The position numbers and the translations under genes were made by a program. A stretch of DNA of 64,000 bases. Origin: Brevibacterium limosum. Lineage in GTDB: Bacteria > Actinomycetota > Actinomycetes > Actinomycetales > Brevibacteriaceae. This document shows positions 8,918-18,590 of this stretch, one piece after another (the stretch's first letter is position 1; every line of letters begins with the position of its first letter). Under the pieces are notes generated by a model. The model ran no database searches and was not told the DNA's origin. It saw only the letters and a list, made by a program, of their open reading frames with translations. Where the stretch lies: positions 1,736,001-1,800,000 of the forward strand of contig NZ_CP050154.1 in the NCBI RefSeq assembly GCF_011617705.1, in the 5' to 3' direction.

Positions 8918-10433
8918 TGAACCCACCACCGCCAAGGAGATCCCGGTCGCACTGAGCGGACCGAGCTCATCCCTGGCGGGACTGCGCATCCTCGTCACCG
9001 GTCTCGGCGTGACGGGATTCCCCGCGGCCGTCCACCTCGGCGAACGCGGTGCCGACGTCATCGTCATCGACGGTGACGACACCGTCGATGTGAGTGAGAA
9101 GGCGCAGATCCTCGAGGTCTTCGACGTCGACATCCGACGCGGACCCGAACACGTCGAAGCCCTGCCCGAAGGTGAGTTCGACCTTGTCGTCACCTCTCCC
9201 GGTTGGCGACCCGACCAGCCGGTGCTCGCGGCGGCCGCGGCAGCCGGAGTCCCCGTCATCGGCGAAGTCGAACTCGCTTGGCGGATCCGCGGGGCCAATG
9301 ACGCCAAATGGCTGGCCATCACCGGCACCAACGGCAAGACGACGACCACGACGATGCTCGAATCGATGCTGCTGGCCGCCGGACTCAAGGCCAAAGCCTG
9401 CGGCAACATCGGCACCCCGCTGCTCGAAGCAGTCCTCGAACCCGGGCTCGAAGTCCTCGCGATCGAACTCTCGAGCTTCCAGCTGCATTGGCAGGAGTCG
9501 ATGAGCGCCGACGCCGCGGCCGTGCTCAACATCGCTCCCGACCACCTCGACTGGCACGGCAGCGCCGAAGCCTACGCGTACGACAAAGCGAAGATCTTCC
9601 ACAACGCGAAGCTCGCCTGCGTGTACAACTGCGCCGACGAGGTGACTCTGCACATGGTCGAGGACGCCGACGTCATCGAAGGAGCCAAGGCCATCGGCTT
9701 CACCTCCGGTGTGCCTCGCCCCGGTGAGCTCGGAGTCGTCGAGGACCTCCTCGTCGATCGGGCCTTCATCCCTCAGCGCTACTCCTCGGCCGCCGAACTC
9801 GCCTCCCTCGAAGACGTGGCGGTCGCCACCGGCGTCGCCGGCTCCCGCCCCGCTCCGCACCAGGTCGCCAATGCTCTGGCCGCAGCCTGTCTGGCACGCG
9901 CCATCGACGTGCCGGGCCAAGCGATCTCCGCCGGTCTGCGCAGCCACTCTCTCGGCGCCCACCGCATGGTCACCGTCGCAGAAGCAGACGGCATCCGCTG
10001 GGTCGACGACTCGAAGGCGACGAACACCCATGCCGCGAATGCCTCTCTGGCCGCCTTCGACTCGATCATCTGGATCGCCGGCGGACTGCCGAAGGGCGCC
10101 GACTTCACCTCACTGTTCGCCGACCACCGCGACCGACTGAAGGCACTCGTGCTCATCGGCTCCGATGACTCGGCCTACCGCGAGGCCATCGCCGCGACCA
10201 TTCCCGACCTCGACGTCATCCGGATCGAACCGGCCCTGGCCGTGGACTCCGGAGTGCCGAAGCGCCGTGGGGAGGCCGTCGCCGCGGCCGCAGTCGAGGC
10301 CGCCGCAGGCGTGGCCGAAGCCGGAGACACCGTGCTCCTGGCCCCAGCCGCCGCGAGCATGGACCAGTTCCTCAACTACAACACACGCGGCGAACTGTTC
10401 ACCGAGGCCGTCAACACGCATCTGGAGCGCTGA
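8910..10433 (+). CDS. murD: UDP-MurNAc-L-alanine:D-glutamate ligase MurD
   Basis: MurD adds D-glutamate to UDP-MurNAc-L-Ala. It has the N-terminal Rossmann-like start [19 protein letters not shown], the ATP loop [25 protein letters not shown] and the C-terminal [10 protein letters not shown] motif of MurD. The start is uncertain. TTG at 8910 overlaps mraY by only 8 bp and has GGGTGG 6 nt upstream; ATG at 8889 would overlap by 29 bp and add seven residues. Even from 8910 there is a leader of about 25 residues before the Rossmann fold. FtsW begins one base after the stop. Confidence 0.94.
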   Translation: MADEPTTAKEIPVALSGPSSSLAGLRILVTGLGVTGFPAAVHLGERGADVIVIDGDDTVDVSEKAQILEVFDVDIRRGPEHVEALPEGEFDLVVTSPGWRPDQPVLAAAAAAGVPVIGEVELAWRIRGANDAKWLAITGTNGKTTTTTMLESMLLAAGLKAKACGNIGTPLLEAVLEPGLEVLAIELSSFQLHWQESMSADAAAVLNIAPDHLDWHGSAEAYAYDKAKIFHNAKLACVYNCADEVTLHMVEDADVIEGAKAIGFTSGVPRPGELGVVEDLLVDRAFIPQRYSSAAELASLEDVAVATGVAGSRPAPHQVANALAAACLARAIDVPGQAISAGLRSHSLGAHRMVTVAEADGIRWVDDSKATNTHAANASLAAFDSIIWIAGGLPKGADFTSLFADHRDRLKALVLIGSDDSAYREAIAATIPDLDVIRIEPALAVDSGVPKRRGEAVAAAAVEAAAGVAEAGDTVLLAPAAASMDQFLNYNTRGELFTEAVNTHLER

Positions 10434-10434
10434 G

Positions 10435-12018
10435 ATGGGACGGCAGACCACCGCGAAGGCGGATGAACGTCGCCGTCGCAAGCTTGCGAAGTCGACGGTC
10501 TCCGCATCCGCTCCGACGACGTCGAAGGATGCCGGAGTGAAGACCGCGGCAAAGACCTCGGGCGTGAAGACCGCCGCGAAGACTCCCACCGCGAAGACTG
10601 CTGCTGCGAAGTCTGCCGCGAGGAAATCCGCCACGAGGAAGTCCGCCACGACCACGACTGCCGGGAAGCGTCCGGCCGGGAGCAGGACGGCTGCTCCACG
10701 CGGTACGGCGTCCACGACAGCAGCGGTGGAGAGGAAACCGGCGAAAGCCGCCGGGAAGAACTCTGAGAAGACCGCCTCGGTGCTCGGGAGAGCGTGGGAT
10801 CATCTGCGCGGCGATATCGCCGGTCTCTCCGCTCATCCGCTGACGACCTACTTCCTCATCCTCGTCTCCGTGGTGCTGCTCACGGGGCTCGGCCTGGTCA
10901 TGGTGCTCTCCGCCTCATCGATCACCTCGTACGACGGGGGAGCGGGCTCCTCATTCGCCTACTTCAACAAGCAGGCGATGTTCGCCGGGGTCGGCCTCGT
11001 CCTCATGTACACGGCGAGCAGGATGTCGCTGCAGTTCTGGAAGCGGATCGCGTGGTTCGCGATCATCGGCGGACTCATCATGCAGGCTCTGGTCTTCGCA
11101 CCCGGACTCGGCAAGGAGACGAAGGGCAATGCGAACTGGATCGGCCTCGGCGGATTCCAGATCCAGCCCTCCGAGTTCCTCAAGGTCGCCCTCGCCCTGT
11201 GGCTCGGCTTCATCCTGGCCCAGAAGGCCGGGAAGATGACCACCTTCGGCCACGCCATGATCCCCGTCGTCCCCGGAACCCTCGCCGCCGTCGGCCTCGT
11301 CGTCGCCGGCAACGACCTGGGCACCGGACTCGTCATCATGGCCATGGCGGTCGTCTGCCTGTTCGTCGGCGGATTCCCGATGAAGTACTTCCTGCTGCTG
11401 GGCAGCGTGCTGGCCGCGTCCGTCGTCTTCTTCGTCCTCAGCTCCCAGAACCGTCTCGACCGCATCCAAGCGATGCTCACCGGACATGCCGATCAGAGCG
11501 CCGCGGACACCATGGGCCAAGCCTGGCAGTCCAACCACGGACTGTTCTCCCTGGCCTCCGGCGGATGGCTGGGTGTCGGGCTCGGCGCCAGCCGTGAGAA
11601 ATGGTCCTGGCTGCCCGAAGCCCACAACGACTTCATCTTCGCCATCATCGGAGAGGAGCTGGGGCTCGTCGGCACCCTCGTCGTCATCCTCATCTTCGCC
11701 GTCCTCGGCTTCGGAATGGTCCGTGTGGTGATGCGTTCGAACAGTCTCATGGTCCAGGTCGCCACCGCCGGCTTCTTCGCCCTCATCGTCGGCCAGGCCG
11801 GCATCAACATCGGCGTCGTGACCGGACTGCTGCCAGTCATCGGTCTGCCGCTGCCGTTCGTGTCCTACGGCGGCTCCTCGATCATCGCCTCACTCCTCGC
11901 TGTCGGAGTGGTGCTGTCGTTCGCCCGCACGGAGCCGGGCGCCGAGGCGGCCATCGCCGCCAACAAGGATCGGCTGCGATCCTCACTCGCCGTGCTTGCC
12001 CGCAAGAAAAGGAAATGA
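10435..12018 (+). CDS. ftsW: Septal glycosyltransferase FtsW with a basic N-terminal tail
   Basis: FtsW is the SEDS-family glycosyltransferase that polymerises septal peptidoglycan with FtsI. The 527-residue protein has about ten membrane segments from residue 137 on and the SEDS blocks GNANWIGLGGFQIQPSEFLK, AGNDLGTG and PLPFVSYGGSS. Unusually, residues 1-115 form a cytoplasmic tail rich in Lys, Ala and Thr, with repeats such as KTAAKT, resembling histone H1 tails and the tail of the sigma factor at 32101. ATG 10435 has GGAGC 7 nt upstream and follows the murD stop by one base, so the tail is probably translated. A later GTG at 10778 lacks a ribosome-binding site. Confidence 0.95.
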   Translation: MGRQTTAKADERRRRKLAKSTVSASAPTTSKDAGVKTAAKTSGVKTAAKTPTAKTAAAKSAARKSATRKSATTTTAGKRPAGSRTAAPRGTASTTAAVERKPAKAAGKNSEKTASVLGRAWDHLRGDIAGLSAHPLTTYFLILVSVVLLTGLGLVMVLSASSITSYDGGAGSSFAYFNKQAMFAGVGLVLMYTASRMSLQFWKRIAWFAIIGGLIMQALVFAPGLGKETKGNANWIGLGGFQIQPSEFLKVALALWLGFILAQKAGKMTTFGHAMIPVVPGTLAAVGLVVAGNDLGTGLVIMAMAVVCLFVGGFPMKYFLLLGSVLAASVVFFVLSSQNRLDRIQAMLTGHADQSAADTMGQAWQSNHGLFSLASGGWLGVGLGASREKWSWLPEAHNDFIFAIIGEELGLVGTLVVILIFAVLGFGMVRVVMRSNSLMVQVATAGFFALIVGQAGINIGVVTGLLPVIGLPLPFVSYGGSSIIASLLAVGVVLSFARTEPGAEAAIAANKDRLRSSLAVLARKKRK

Positions 12019-12019
12019 G

Positions 12020-13120
12020 ATGACGAGCATCCTCCTCGCCGGTGGAGGCACCACCGGCCATATCTCGCCGATGCTGGCGATCGGCCGCGAGCTGCGACGG
12101 CAGCACCCCGATTGGGATGTCGTGGCATTGGGCACTCCCGACGGACTCGAAGCCGAAATCGTTCCGCGTGGCGGATTCGAACTGCTCACCATCGACAAGG
12201 TGCCCATGCCCCGGTCGATCAGCCCGGCGCTGCTGAAATTCCCGGGCCGCTTCCGCGGCAACATCTCCGCCGTCGGACAGATCATCTCGTCCCGCAGCAT
12301 AGACGCCGTCGTCGGCGTCGGCGGCTACGTCTGCCCACCGGCGTTCCTCGCCGCCAGACAGGCGAAGATCCCGCTGATCGTCCACGAAGCCAACGCGAAG
12401 CCGGGAATGGCCAACCGCCTCGGCGCGCGACTGACCACACCCGGTCGGGTCGGGATCACCTTCCCGGACACGAAGCTGCGGAACTCGACTCTCGTCGGCA
12501 TGCCCATGCCCACCGAGATCACCGATCTCGACCGCAGCGACGACGCACAGCGAGCAGGGTTCCGTGCCGATCTCGGACTGCGCGATGACCGCCCGGTCCT
12601 CGTCGTCACCGGCGGCTCGTCGGGCGCACAGAAGATCAACGAAGCCTTCCTGGCCACCGCGACCGCCTGCCAGGACGCCGGCATCCAGGTCCTCCACATC
12701 ACGGGAGCGGGAAAGGGCGACGCTCTGCGCACGGTCGCCGCGGAACTGCCCGACTACCACGTCGTCGACTACGTCGACGGAATGCACCGGGCCTATGCGG
12801 TCGCCGATCTGCTCGTCGCCCGCTCCGGAGCCGCTACGGTCTCCGAAGCCACGGTCGCCGGAGTGCCGGCACTCTATGTGCCCCTGGCCATCGGCAACGG
12901 CGAACAGCGTCTCAACGCCTCCGGCAGCGTCGCCGCCGGGGCCTCGCTGATGGTCGACAATGCGGAGTTCTCCCCGTCGACGGTCGTCGAGACCATCCTG
13001 CCGCTGCTCGCCGACGAAACCCGCCGCGCCGACATGAGCGCAGCGGCACTGGAGCTGAACTACCCCACCGATGCCGCGGCCCGCATGGCCGCCATCGTCA
13101 ATCGCGCGCTGGAAGGCTGA
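12020..13120 (+). CDS. murG: Lipid II synthase MurG
   Basis: MurG transfers GlcNAc from UDP-GlcNAc to lipid I, giving lipid II, at the inner membrane face. The 366-residue protein opens with the glycine-rich loop LLAGGGTTGHISP (from residue 5), then shows VGVGGYVCPPAFLAA and HEANAKPGMANR in the N domain, and TGGSSGAQKINEAF and ARSGAATVSEATVAGVPALYVP in the C domain, all MurG signatures. ATG 12020 is one base after the ftsW stop, with AAGGAAA upstream. murC follows by 2 bp. Confidence 0.97.
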   Translation: MTSILLAGGGTTGHISPMLAIGRELRRQHPDWDVVALGTPDGLEAEIVPRGGFELLTIDKVPMPRSISPALLKFPGRFRGNISAVGQIISSRSIDAVVGVGGYVCPPAFLAARQAKIPLIVHEANAKPGMANRLGARLTTPGRVGITFPDTKLRNSTLVGMPMPTEITDLDRSDDAQRAGFRADLGLRDDRPVLVVTGGSSGAQKINEAFLATATACQDAGIQVLHITGAGKGDALRTVAAELPDYHVVDYVDGMHRAYAVADLLVARSGAATVSEATVAGVPALYVPLAIGNGEQRLNASGSVAAGASLMVDNAEFSPSTVVETILPLLADETRRADMSAAALELNYPTDAAARMAAIVNRALEG

Positions 13121-13122
13121 AC

Positions 13123-14538
13123 ATGACCTCTGCGAACACGAGTCCTGCGAACATCGTTCCCGTCGGTGAACTCGGAGCCGTCCACTTCATCGGGATCGGC
13201 GGTTCGGGAATGTCCGGAATCGCCCGGATCATGGTCATGAACGGAGTCGCCGTGTCCGGATCGGATGCGAAGGAATCCAACGTCGTCGACGTGCTCCGCA
13301 CCCTGGGCGCCACCGTCACGATCGGACATTCGCCCGCCAACCTCGGCGAGGCCGATACGCTCGTCATCTCCTCAGCCATCCGCAAGAACAACCCCGAACT
13401 CGTCGAAGCGCAGCGTCGGGGACTGCGCATCCTGCACCGCTCCGGGGCCCTGGCCTCGCTCATGGTCGACCGGCGGGCCGTGGCCGTGGCCGGCACCCAC
13501 GGAAAGACCACGACCACGTCGATGACCACCGTCGCCCTCCAGGCCTGCGGAGTCGATCCGTCCTTCGTGATCGGGGGAGTGCTGTCGACGACGGGCACGA
13601 ACGCCCACCTGGGCACCGGAGACGTCTTCGTCGCCGAGGCGGACGAATCCGACGGATCGTTCCTCCTCTACGAACCGGCCATCGGCATCCTCACGAACGT
13701 CGAAGCCGACCACCTCGACCACTACGGGACACCGGAGAAGGTGCGCGAAGCCTTCATCGAATTCTGCGCCGGCATCCAGTCCCGCGGCGGCACGATCATC
13801 GCCTGTGCCGACGACCCGGGATCCCACGACGTCGCCATGCACTCCCGCAGTCAGGGAGCCGACGTCGTCCTCTACGGCACCTCCGACGACGCCGATATCA
13901 TGCTGCGTGACCTCGACTCCGGAATCGGCTCGTCCTTCGTCCTCGACCTGCCCGGCCGGGACGACGAGCTGCGGGTCGAACTGCGGCAGCCGGGAATGCA
14001 CAACGCCCTCAACGCCACTGCCGCGATCGCCGTGGCACACAGCCTCGGTGCCGATGTCGAACGCGCTGCCACCGGGCTCGCCGGATACGGCGGGACCCGC
14101 CGCCGGTTCGAAGAACGCGGGCTCGCCGGCGGAGTGCGAGTCATCGACGACTACGCCCACCACCCCACCGAAGTGCGGGCCGTGCTCAGCGCCGCCCGCG
14201 GAGTCGTCACCGACGGGGGACGCGTCTGGGCGATCTTCCAGCCGCACCTGTACTCGCGGACGATGGAGTTCCGGGAGGAGTTCGGCCACGCCCTCGGCCT
14301 GGCCGATGAGGTCGTCGTCCTCGACGTCTTCCCCGCCCGCGAAGATCCCGTGCCCGGAGTCACCGGAGCGCTCATCGCCGACCGAGTCCCGCACGAGAAC
14401 GTGACCTTCCTGGAATCGTTCGCCGAGGCGGTCCCCTTCGTCGCCGCCCGGGTGAAGCCGGGCGACCTCGTGCTCACCGTCGGAGCCGGTGACGTGACGA
14501 TCCTCGGACCCGAGCTGCTGAGCGCATTGGAGAGCTGA
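13123..14538 (+). CDS. murC: UDP-MurNAc:L-alanine ligase MurC
   Basis: MurC adds L-alanine to UDP-MurNAc, the first stem-peptide step. The 471-residue protein has the Rossmann-like HFIGIGGSGMSGIARIM segment near residues 19-35, the ATP loop AGTHGKTTTTSM, NVEADHLDHYG, and the late DDYAHHPTEVRA and FQPHLYSRT blocks characteristic of MurC. The order murG-murC-ftsQ without murB or ddl between is the usual actinobacterial arrangement. ftsQ starts 5 bp downstream. Confidence 0.98.
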   Translation: MTSANTSPANIVPVGELGAVHFIGIGGSGMSGIARIMVMNGVAVSGSDAKESNVVDVLRTLGATVTIGHSPANLGEADTLVISSAIRKNNPELVEAQRRGLRILHRSGALASLMVDRRAVAVAGTHGKTTTTSMTTVALQACGVDPSFVIGGVLSTTGTNAHLGTGDVFVAEADESDGSFLLYEPAIGILTNVEADHLDHYGTPEKVREAFIEFCAGIQSRGGTIIACADDPGSHDVAMHSRSQGADVVLYGTSDDADIMLRDLDSGIGSSFVLDLPGRDDELRVELRQPGMHNALNATAAIAVAHSLGADVERAATGLAGYGGTRRRFEERGLAGGVRVIDDYAHHPTEVRAVLSAARGVVTDGGRVWAIFQPHLYSRTMEFREEFGHALGLADEVVVLDVFPAREDPVPGVTGALIADRVPHENVTFLESFAEAVPFVAARVKPGDLVLTVGAGDVTILGPELLSALES

Positions 14539-14543
14539 GGCCG

Positions 14544-15299
14544 ATGGTGCCGCTTCCCCCGGCTCGGGCCGGTGACAACTCCACTGCGGACCTCACCGGA
14601 GTCATCCGGGCCCGCCGTCGGCAGACGTGGCGCCGCCGACTCATCGCCGTCGGCATCGTCGCAGCCCTCATCGCCATCGTCGCCGTCGCCTGGTTCACAC
14701 CTCTGCTGGCCCTGCAGAAAGTCCAGGTCAGCGGCAGCCGACTGGTCGACACCGACCGAGTCAGCAGCTTCGTCCTCGACACCGAGGGCGGCAGCCCGCT
14801 GCCCCAGGTGCGTCCCGGTGCGGTCGAGCAGTCCGTGCTCAAGGAGTTCCCGAAAGCCGAAGCGGCCTCCGTCCGCTATTCCGGCCCCCGTGCCCTGAAG
14901 ATCGAGATCACCGACCGCACCCCTGTCATCGCGATCGAAGGCGAATCCGGCTACCGCCTCTACGACTCCGAGGCCGTCGACCTCGGAACAGTCGACACGG
15001 CACCTAAGAAGCTCACCGTGCTCAGCGGGGGCGGGCACCAACCGGACAGAGAGACCGTGTCCGCGGTGATCCGGTTCATGGGCGACCTGCGGCCGGAGCT
15101 GCGCCGTCAGCTGGTGACGATCGAGGCCAAGGACGCCATGAGCCTCGAAGGTCGCCTCGACACAGGAGAACAGAAGGCCACAGTCGTGTTCGGCGATGCC
15201 TCCGACTCCAGCCTCAAGATGCGCACCGCCGCCCAACTCGCCGCGGAGGGCCGCACCGAGATCGACGTCTCCGTGCCTTCGGTGCCCGTGACCGACTGA
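14544..15299 (+). CDS. ftsQ: Division protein FtsQ (POTRA domain)
   Basis: FtsQ (DivIB) links the Z-ring to the septal synthase through FtsL and DivIC. The 251-residue protein has a cytoplasmic stretch rich in arginine (RARRRQTWRRRL), a membrane segment near residues 34-53, then a POTRA domain beginning WFTPLLALQKVQVSGSRLVD. ATG 14544 is 5 bp after murC. Its last codons and stop lie in a segment (ACCGACTGAG) that resembles the unit of the tandem repeat starting immediately downstream, so the repeat may have grown from the gene end. Confidence 0.93.
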   Translation: MVPLPPARAGDNSTADLTGVIRARRRQTWRRRLIAVGIVAALIAIVAVAWFTPLLALQKVQVSGSRLVDTDRVSSFVLDTEGGSPLPQVRPGAVEQSVLKEFPKAEAASVRYSGPRALKIEITDRTPVIAIEGESGYRLYDSEAVDLGTVDTAPKKLTVLSGGGHQPDRETVSAVIRFMGDLRPELRRQLVTIEAKDAMSLEGRLDTGEQKATVVFGDASDSSLKMRTAAQLAAEGRTEIDVSVPSVPVTD

Positions 15300-15300
15300 G

Positions 15301-15420
15301 TCCCGAACCGACCGGCTCAGTCCCGAACCGACCGGCTCAGTGTTGAGCCGACCGGCTCAGTCCCGAACCGACCGGCTCAGTCCCGAACCGACCGACTCAG
15401 TCCCGAACCGATCGAGCCCC
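15301..15420. repeat. 20-bp tandem repeat between ftsQ and ftsZ
   Basis: Six head-to-tail 20-bp units start at 15301, 15321, 15341, 15361, 15381 and 15401. Units 1, 2 and 4 are identical (TCCCGAACCGACCGGCTCAG). Unit 3 differs in its first seven bases, unit 5 by one base, and unit 6 is decayed at its end. Since 20 is not a multiple of three, the array is not a peptide repeat. It lies 1 bp after the ftsQ stop and about 235 bp before the ftsZ start, inside the leader or promoter region of ftsZ. Confidence 0.95.
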
Positions 15421-15552
15421 GAAGACCCGGGGGCGCCGGCCATGAGACCTCCGTGTCCGTCCCACGCCGGGCAGTCACCACGATTGCCTCCGTTTGGCCC
15501 CGACACACCGGGCGCGGAGTTTGGCCGAAGTCCGACACTCCGGGGAGAATGG

Positions 15553-15582
15553 TTGCAGTGATGTTGCCCCGCCCAATAGCCT
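15553..15582 (+). promoter_or_regulatory. Possible ftsZ promoter (TTGCAG-N18-TAGCCT)
   Basis: A -35-like TTGCAG (15553-15558) and a -10-like TAGCCT (15577-15582) are separated by 18 bp, about 70 bp upstream of the ftsZ start. The rest of the 355-bp ftsQ-ftsZ gap holds the 20-bp tandem repeat and no recognisable gene. ftsZ commonly has its own promoters within or after ftsQ. The match is modest. Confidence 0.35.
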
Positions 15583-15654
15583 CAGGGCAGAGAACACAGA
15601 CCGATTGCACACGCAGACCCTGCGTGACCGAAGCGCTTGAGACGAGGAACCGAC

Positions 15655-16839
15655 TTGGCTGAATTCCCACAATCCGGAGCGGATATCAAGGTTGCCGGAA
15701 CCGGCGGCGGCGGTGTCAACGCTGTGCAGAGGATGATCGACGTCGGCCTGCGCGGCGTGGAGTTCATCGCAATCAACACCGATGCCCAGGCACTCGTCCT
15801 CTCCGATGCCGATGTCAAGCTCGAGATCGGACGTGACCAGACCCGCGGGCTCGGTGCAGGTGCGGACCCGGAGATCGGCCGCAAGGCCGCCGAGTCCTCC
15901 GAAGACGCCATCCGCGACGCCCTCGAAGGTGCGGACATGGTCTTCGTCACCGCTGGCGAAGGCGGCGGCACGGGAACCGGCGCCGCCCCCGTCGTGGCCC
16001 GCGTGGCCCGTTCGCTCGGCGCGCTGACCATCGGTGTCGTCACCCGTCCCTTCACCTTCGAGGGACGTCGTCGCTCCGCACAGGCAGAAGCCGGAATCGC
16101 GGCGCTGCGCGAAGAGGTCGACACCCTCATCGTCATTCCCAATGACCGTCTGCTCTCGATCTCCGACCGCAGCGTCTCCGTCGTCGAAGCATTCCGCTCC
16201 GCCGATGAGGTCCTGCGCTCCGGTGTTCAGGGCATCACCGACCTGATCTCGGTGCCCGGCCTGATCAACCTCGACTTCGCCGACGTCAAGTCGGTCATGC
16301 AGGACGCCGGAACCGCGCTCATGGGCATCGGTGCCGCGACCGGAGACGACCGCGCCGTGCAGGCCGCCGAATCCGCCATCGCGTCCCCGCTGCTGGAAGC
16401 CAGCATCGACGGAGCCCACGGAGTGCTGTTCTGCATCACCGGCGGCGGCGACCTCGGACTCTTCGAGGTCAACGAGGCCGCCCGTCTGGTGCAGGAAGCC
16501 GCGCACCCCGAAGCGAACATCATCTTCGGTGCCGTCATCGACGACAACATCGGTGACGAATGCCGCGTGACCGTCATCGCAGCCGGATTCGACAACTCCT
16601 CGCCGAATGCCGAGACCGCAGGGTCCGATCAGATCCCGGCGCCGATCCCGGCCGCTCCGGCAGAGACCGAGGCCGAGTCGCCCGTCATCGCCGAATCCGA
16701 GCCCGAGACTCCGGAAGCCGACGAGCCGGCGGCTGCTCCGCGCCGCAGCGAGGAGCACCAGATTCCTGCCTCGCTGCCGAACGAACGCAGCACCTCGAAC
16801 TTCGACTCCGACCTCGATATCCCGGACTTCCTCAAGTAA
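15655..16839 (+). CDS. ftsZ: Cell division GTPase FtsZ
   Basis: FtsZ is the tubulin-like GTPase that forms the Z-ring. The 394-residue protein has the tubulin signature GGGTGTG at residues 103-109, the N-terminal [14 protein letters not shown] block, the T7-loop [11 protein letters not shown] and a variable linker rich in Pro, Ala and Glu. It ends in the conserved tail DLDIPDFLK that binds SepF and other partners. The start is TTG 15655, supported by GAGGAA 5 nt upstream; no ATG lies in a suitable place. The weak start codon combined with a good ribosome-binding site may tune FtsZ dosage. Confidence 0.97.
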   Translation: MAEFPQSGADIKVAGTGGGGVNAVQRMIDVGLRGVEFIAINTDAQALVLSDADVKLEIGRDQTRGLGAGADPEIGRKAAESSEDAIRDALEGADMVFVTAGEGGGTGTGAAPVVARVARSLGALTIGVVTRPFTFEGRRRSAQAEAGIAALREEVDTLIVIPNDRLLSISDRSVSVVEAFRSADEVLRSGVQGITDLISVPGLINLDFADVKSVMQDAGTALMGIGAATGDDRAVQAAESAIASPLLEASIDGAHGVLFCITGGGDLGLFEVNEAARLVQEAAHPEANIIFGAVIDDNIGDECRVTVIAAGFDNSSPNAETAGSDQIPAPIPAAPAETEAESPVIAESEPETPEADEPAAAPRRSEEHQIPASLPNERSTSNFDSDLDIPDFLK

Positions 16840-16840
16840 T

Positions 16841-17599
16841 ATGCTGCGCTCGAGGTTCGTCATCCCGGGCAGGCGCACCGCCCATGTCGCCTTCACCGAC
16901 CGGCACGGCGGCTATTCGAGCGGGGACTTCTCCTCGTTCAACCTCGCCCGTCACGTCGGAGACGATGACGAACTCGTCGCAGCCAACCGAGCCGCTCTCG
17001 CTCAGGTCATCGGCCTGAGCGGGGAGCGGCTCTCGTTCGTCTCCCAGGTGCACGGAACCGATGTGCACACCATCAGCGACGAGGCGCAGCTGCGGCAGGC
17101 ATCGGTCGAAGCCGATGCCCAGATGACGACCGTCCCCGGGATCGGACTGGCGATCATGGTCGCCGACTGCACCCCAGTCATGCTCGCCGATGCCGAAGCC
17201 GGGGTCATCGCCGCCGTCCATGCGGGACGTCCGGGCATGGCCGCGGGCGTGGTCGGCACCGCGGTCGCCGCGATGCGCGAGGCCGGGGCCGGGGACATCC
17301 ACGCGGTCATCGGCCCCTCGGTCTGCCCCCGCTGCTACGAAGTCCCGGCCGGGCTGAGAAGCGAGGTCGCGGCGATCGAGCCGACGGCCGCCTCGGTGTC
17401 GGTGACCGGCACACCGGCACTCGACGTCGCCGGAGCCGTCGCCGAACAGTTGGGGCGGGCAGACGTGACCATCGATCATTTCTCACGCACCTGCACGAAG
17501 GAATCCGAGGATCTGTTCTCCTACCGCCGACAGAAGCGGACGGGCAGGTTCGCCGGGATCATCTGGCTGCAGGAAGAAAAGACCGCGACACACCCGTAG
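16841..17599 (+). CDS. pgeF: Peptidoglycan editing factor PgeF (laccase-domain, YfiH family)
   Basis: The 252-residue protein belongs to the YfiH/PgeF family, whose E. coli member removes cell-wall precursors carrying L-Ser in place of L-Ala. Family metal-site residues are visible: SQVHGTDVH, VADCTPVM, AAVHAGRPGM (usually VHAGWRG; the Trp is replaced here) and GPSVCPRCYEVP, ending with CTKESEDLFSYRR. It starts one base after the ftsZ stop and precedes sepF, the usual actinobacterial order. Related proteins also have polyphenol-oxidase or purine-nucleoside activities, so the exact substrate is less certain than the family. Confidence 0.93.
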   Translation: MLRSRFVIPGRRTAHVAFTDRHGGYSSGDFSSFNLARHVGDDDELVAANRAALAQVIGLSGERLSFVSQVHGTDVHTISDEAQLRQASVEADAQMTTVPGIGLAIMVADCTPVMLADAEAGVIAAVHAGRPGMAAGVVGTAVAAMREAGAGDIHAVIGPSVCPRCYEVPAGLRSEVAAIEPTAASVSVTGTPALDVAGAVAEQLGRADVTIDHFSRTCTKESEDLFSYRRQKRTGRFAGIIWLQEEKTATHP

Positions 17600-17677
17600 G
17601 ACTCACCTGCCCGGATGCCCGCGTGCGATAGTTTGGGCGACAGGTGAGCAAGTGCCGAAGTCCGAGGAGCTTTAGAC

Positions 17678-18196
17678 ATGTCAGCAATCAAGAAGACGCT
17701 GGAATACCTGGGTTTCGTCGAAGAAGAGGACGAGACCGCCCAGCGCACCGATCGTCGTGAACCCGCCCACCGGGACCGCGAAGTCGTCGAGACCTTCGAC
17801 GACGTCGAGCAGTACGACGAACCGGCAGCAGCGGAAGAGCGGACTCCGGCCCCGGTGACACCGATCCATCCGTCACCGATCCGTCCCGTAGACACCCCGG
17901 CGCCAGGAACCTCAATGAATCGCATCAGGACCATCCACCCCCGCAGCTACAACGACGCCATGGTCATCGGTGCCGCCTTCCGCGAGGGCACCCCCGTGAT
18001 CATGAATCTCTCGGAGATGGACGAGAACAACTCCAAGCGCCTCGTCGACTTCTCCGCCGGACTGATCTTCGGTCTGCACGGGTCGATCGAACGGGTGACG
18101 AACAAGGTCTTCCTGCTCACTCCCGAGAACATCGAGGTCGCCGGCGAGAACGAAGCGGATTCGGACACTCAGGCCAGCTTCTTCAACCAGAGCTGA
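17678..18196 (+). CDS. sepF: FtsZ membrane anchor and alignment factor SepF
   Basis: The 172-residue protein begins MSAIKKTLEYLGFVEEEDE, a predicted amphipathic membrane-binding helix, followed by an acidic/proline linker to about residue 85. The SepF core then runs from RTIHPRSYNDAMVIGAAFREGTPVIMNLSEM to FGLHGSIERVTNKVFLLTPENIEV. In Actinobacteria, which lack FtsA, SepF tethers FtsZ to the membrane through the FtsZ tail. GAGGAG lies 7 nt before the ATG, and TAGTTT near 17629 could be a -10 for a separate promoter in the 78-bp gap after pgeF. Confidence 0.97.
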   Translation: MSAIKKTLEYLGFVEEEDETAQRTDRREPAHRDREVVETFDDVEQYDEPAAAEERTPAPVTPIHPSPIRPVDTPAPGTSMNRIRTIHPRSYNDAMVIGAAFREGTPVIMNLSEMDENNSKRLVDFSAGLIFGLHGSIERVTNKVFLLTPENIEVAGENEADSDTQASFFNQS

Positions 18197-18290
18197 ACGC
18201 AGCCGAAGAATCTCTCAACTCGTCCTCAGCTGGAGCCGATAGGCTGAAGCCTCGGAACTCAAGCAACAACGAAAGGCGCGGGGGACCCAC

Positions 18291-18590
18291 GTGGCCATCA
18301 TCTTCTACATCCTCGGTACAGCTCTGAGCCTCTATGTCTACGTGCTCCTGGCGCGAGTCGTGCTCGACCTGGTCCAGGTGTTCTCCCGCGACTGGAAACC
18401 CTCGGGGTTCCTGCTCGTCCTCGCCGAGATCGTGTACACGCTCACCGATCCGCCGCTGAAGCTCCTGCGCAAGGTCATTCCGCCGCTGCGCCTGGGGCAG
18501 GTCTCGCTCGATCTGGGATTCATCGTCCTGCTCATCGGCATTCAGATCATCGCGTCAGTGTTCTTCAACCTCTCGCACGCCTCTGCCTGA
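18291..18590 (+). CDS. YggT-family membrane protein
   Basis: This 99-residue protein has two predicted membrane segments (near residues 3-25 and 75-97) and the YggT family segment between them, with TDPPLKLLRKVIPPLRLGQVSLDLGFIVLL. YggT proteins lie between sepF and divIVA in many Gram-positive division clusters, but their function is poorly defined. The start is GTG 18291 with GGGGGA 5 nt upstream. Confidence 0.9.
   Translation: MAIIFYILGTALSLYVYVLLARVVLDLVQVFSRDWKPSGFLLVLAEIVYTLTDPPLKLLRKVIPPLRLGQVSLDLGFIVLLIGIQIIASVFFNLSHASA

Noticed and set aside
7790..9532. A 580-codon reverse open frame across mraY and murD
   Set aside because: Both forward genes are certain, and the reverse frame is low-complexity Ser/Arg then Gly/Asp/Glu sequence typical of a shadow.
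15301..15420. CRISPR array
   Set aside because: The units are contiguous without spacers and no cas gene is present, so it is a plain tandem repeat.
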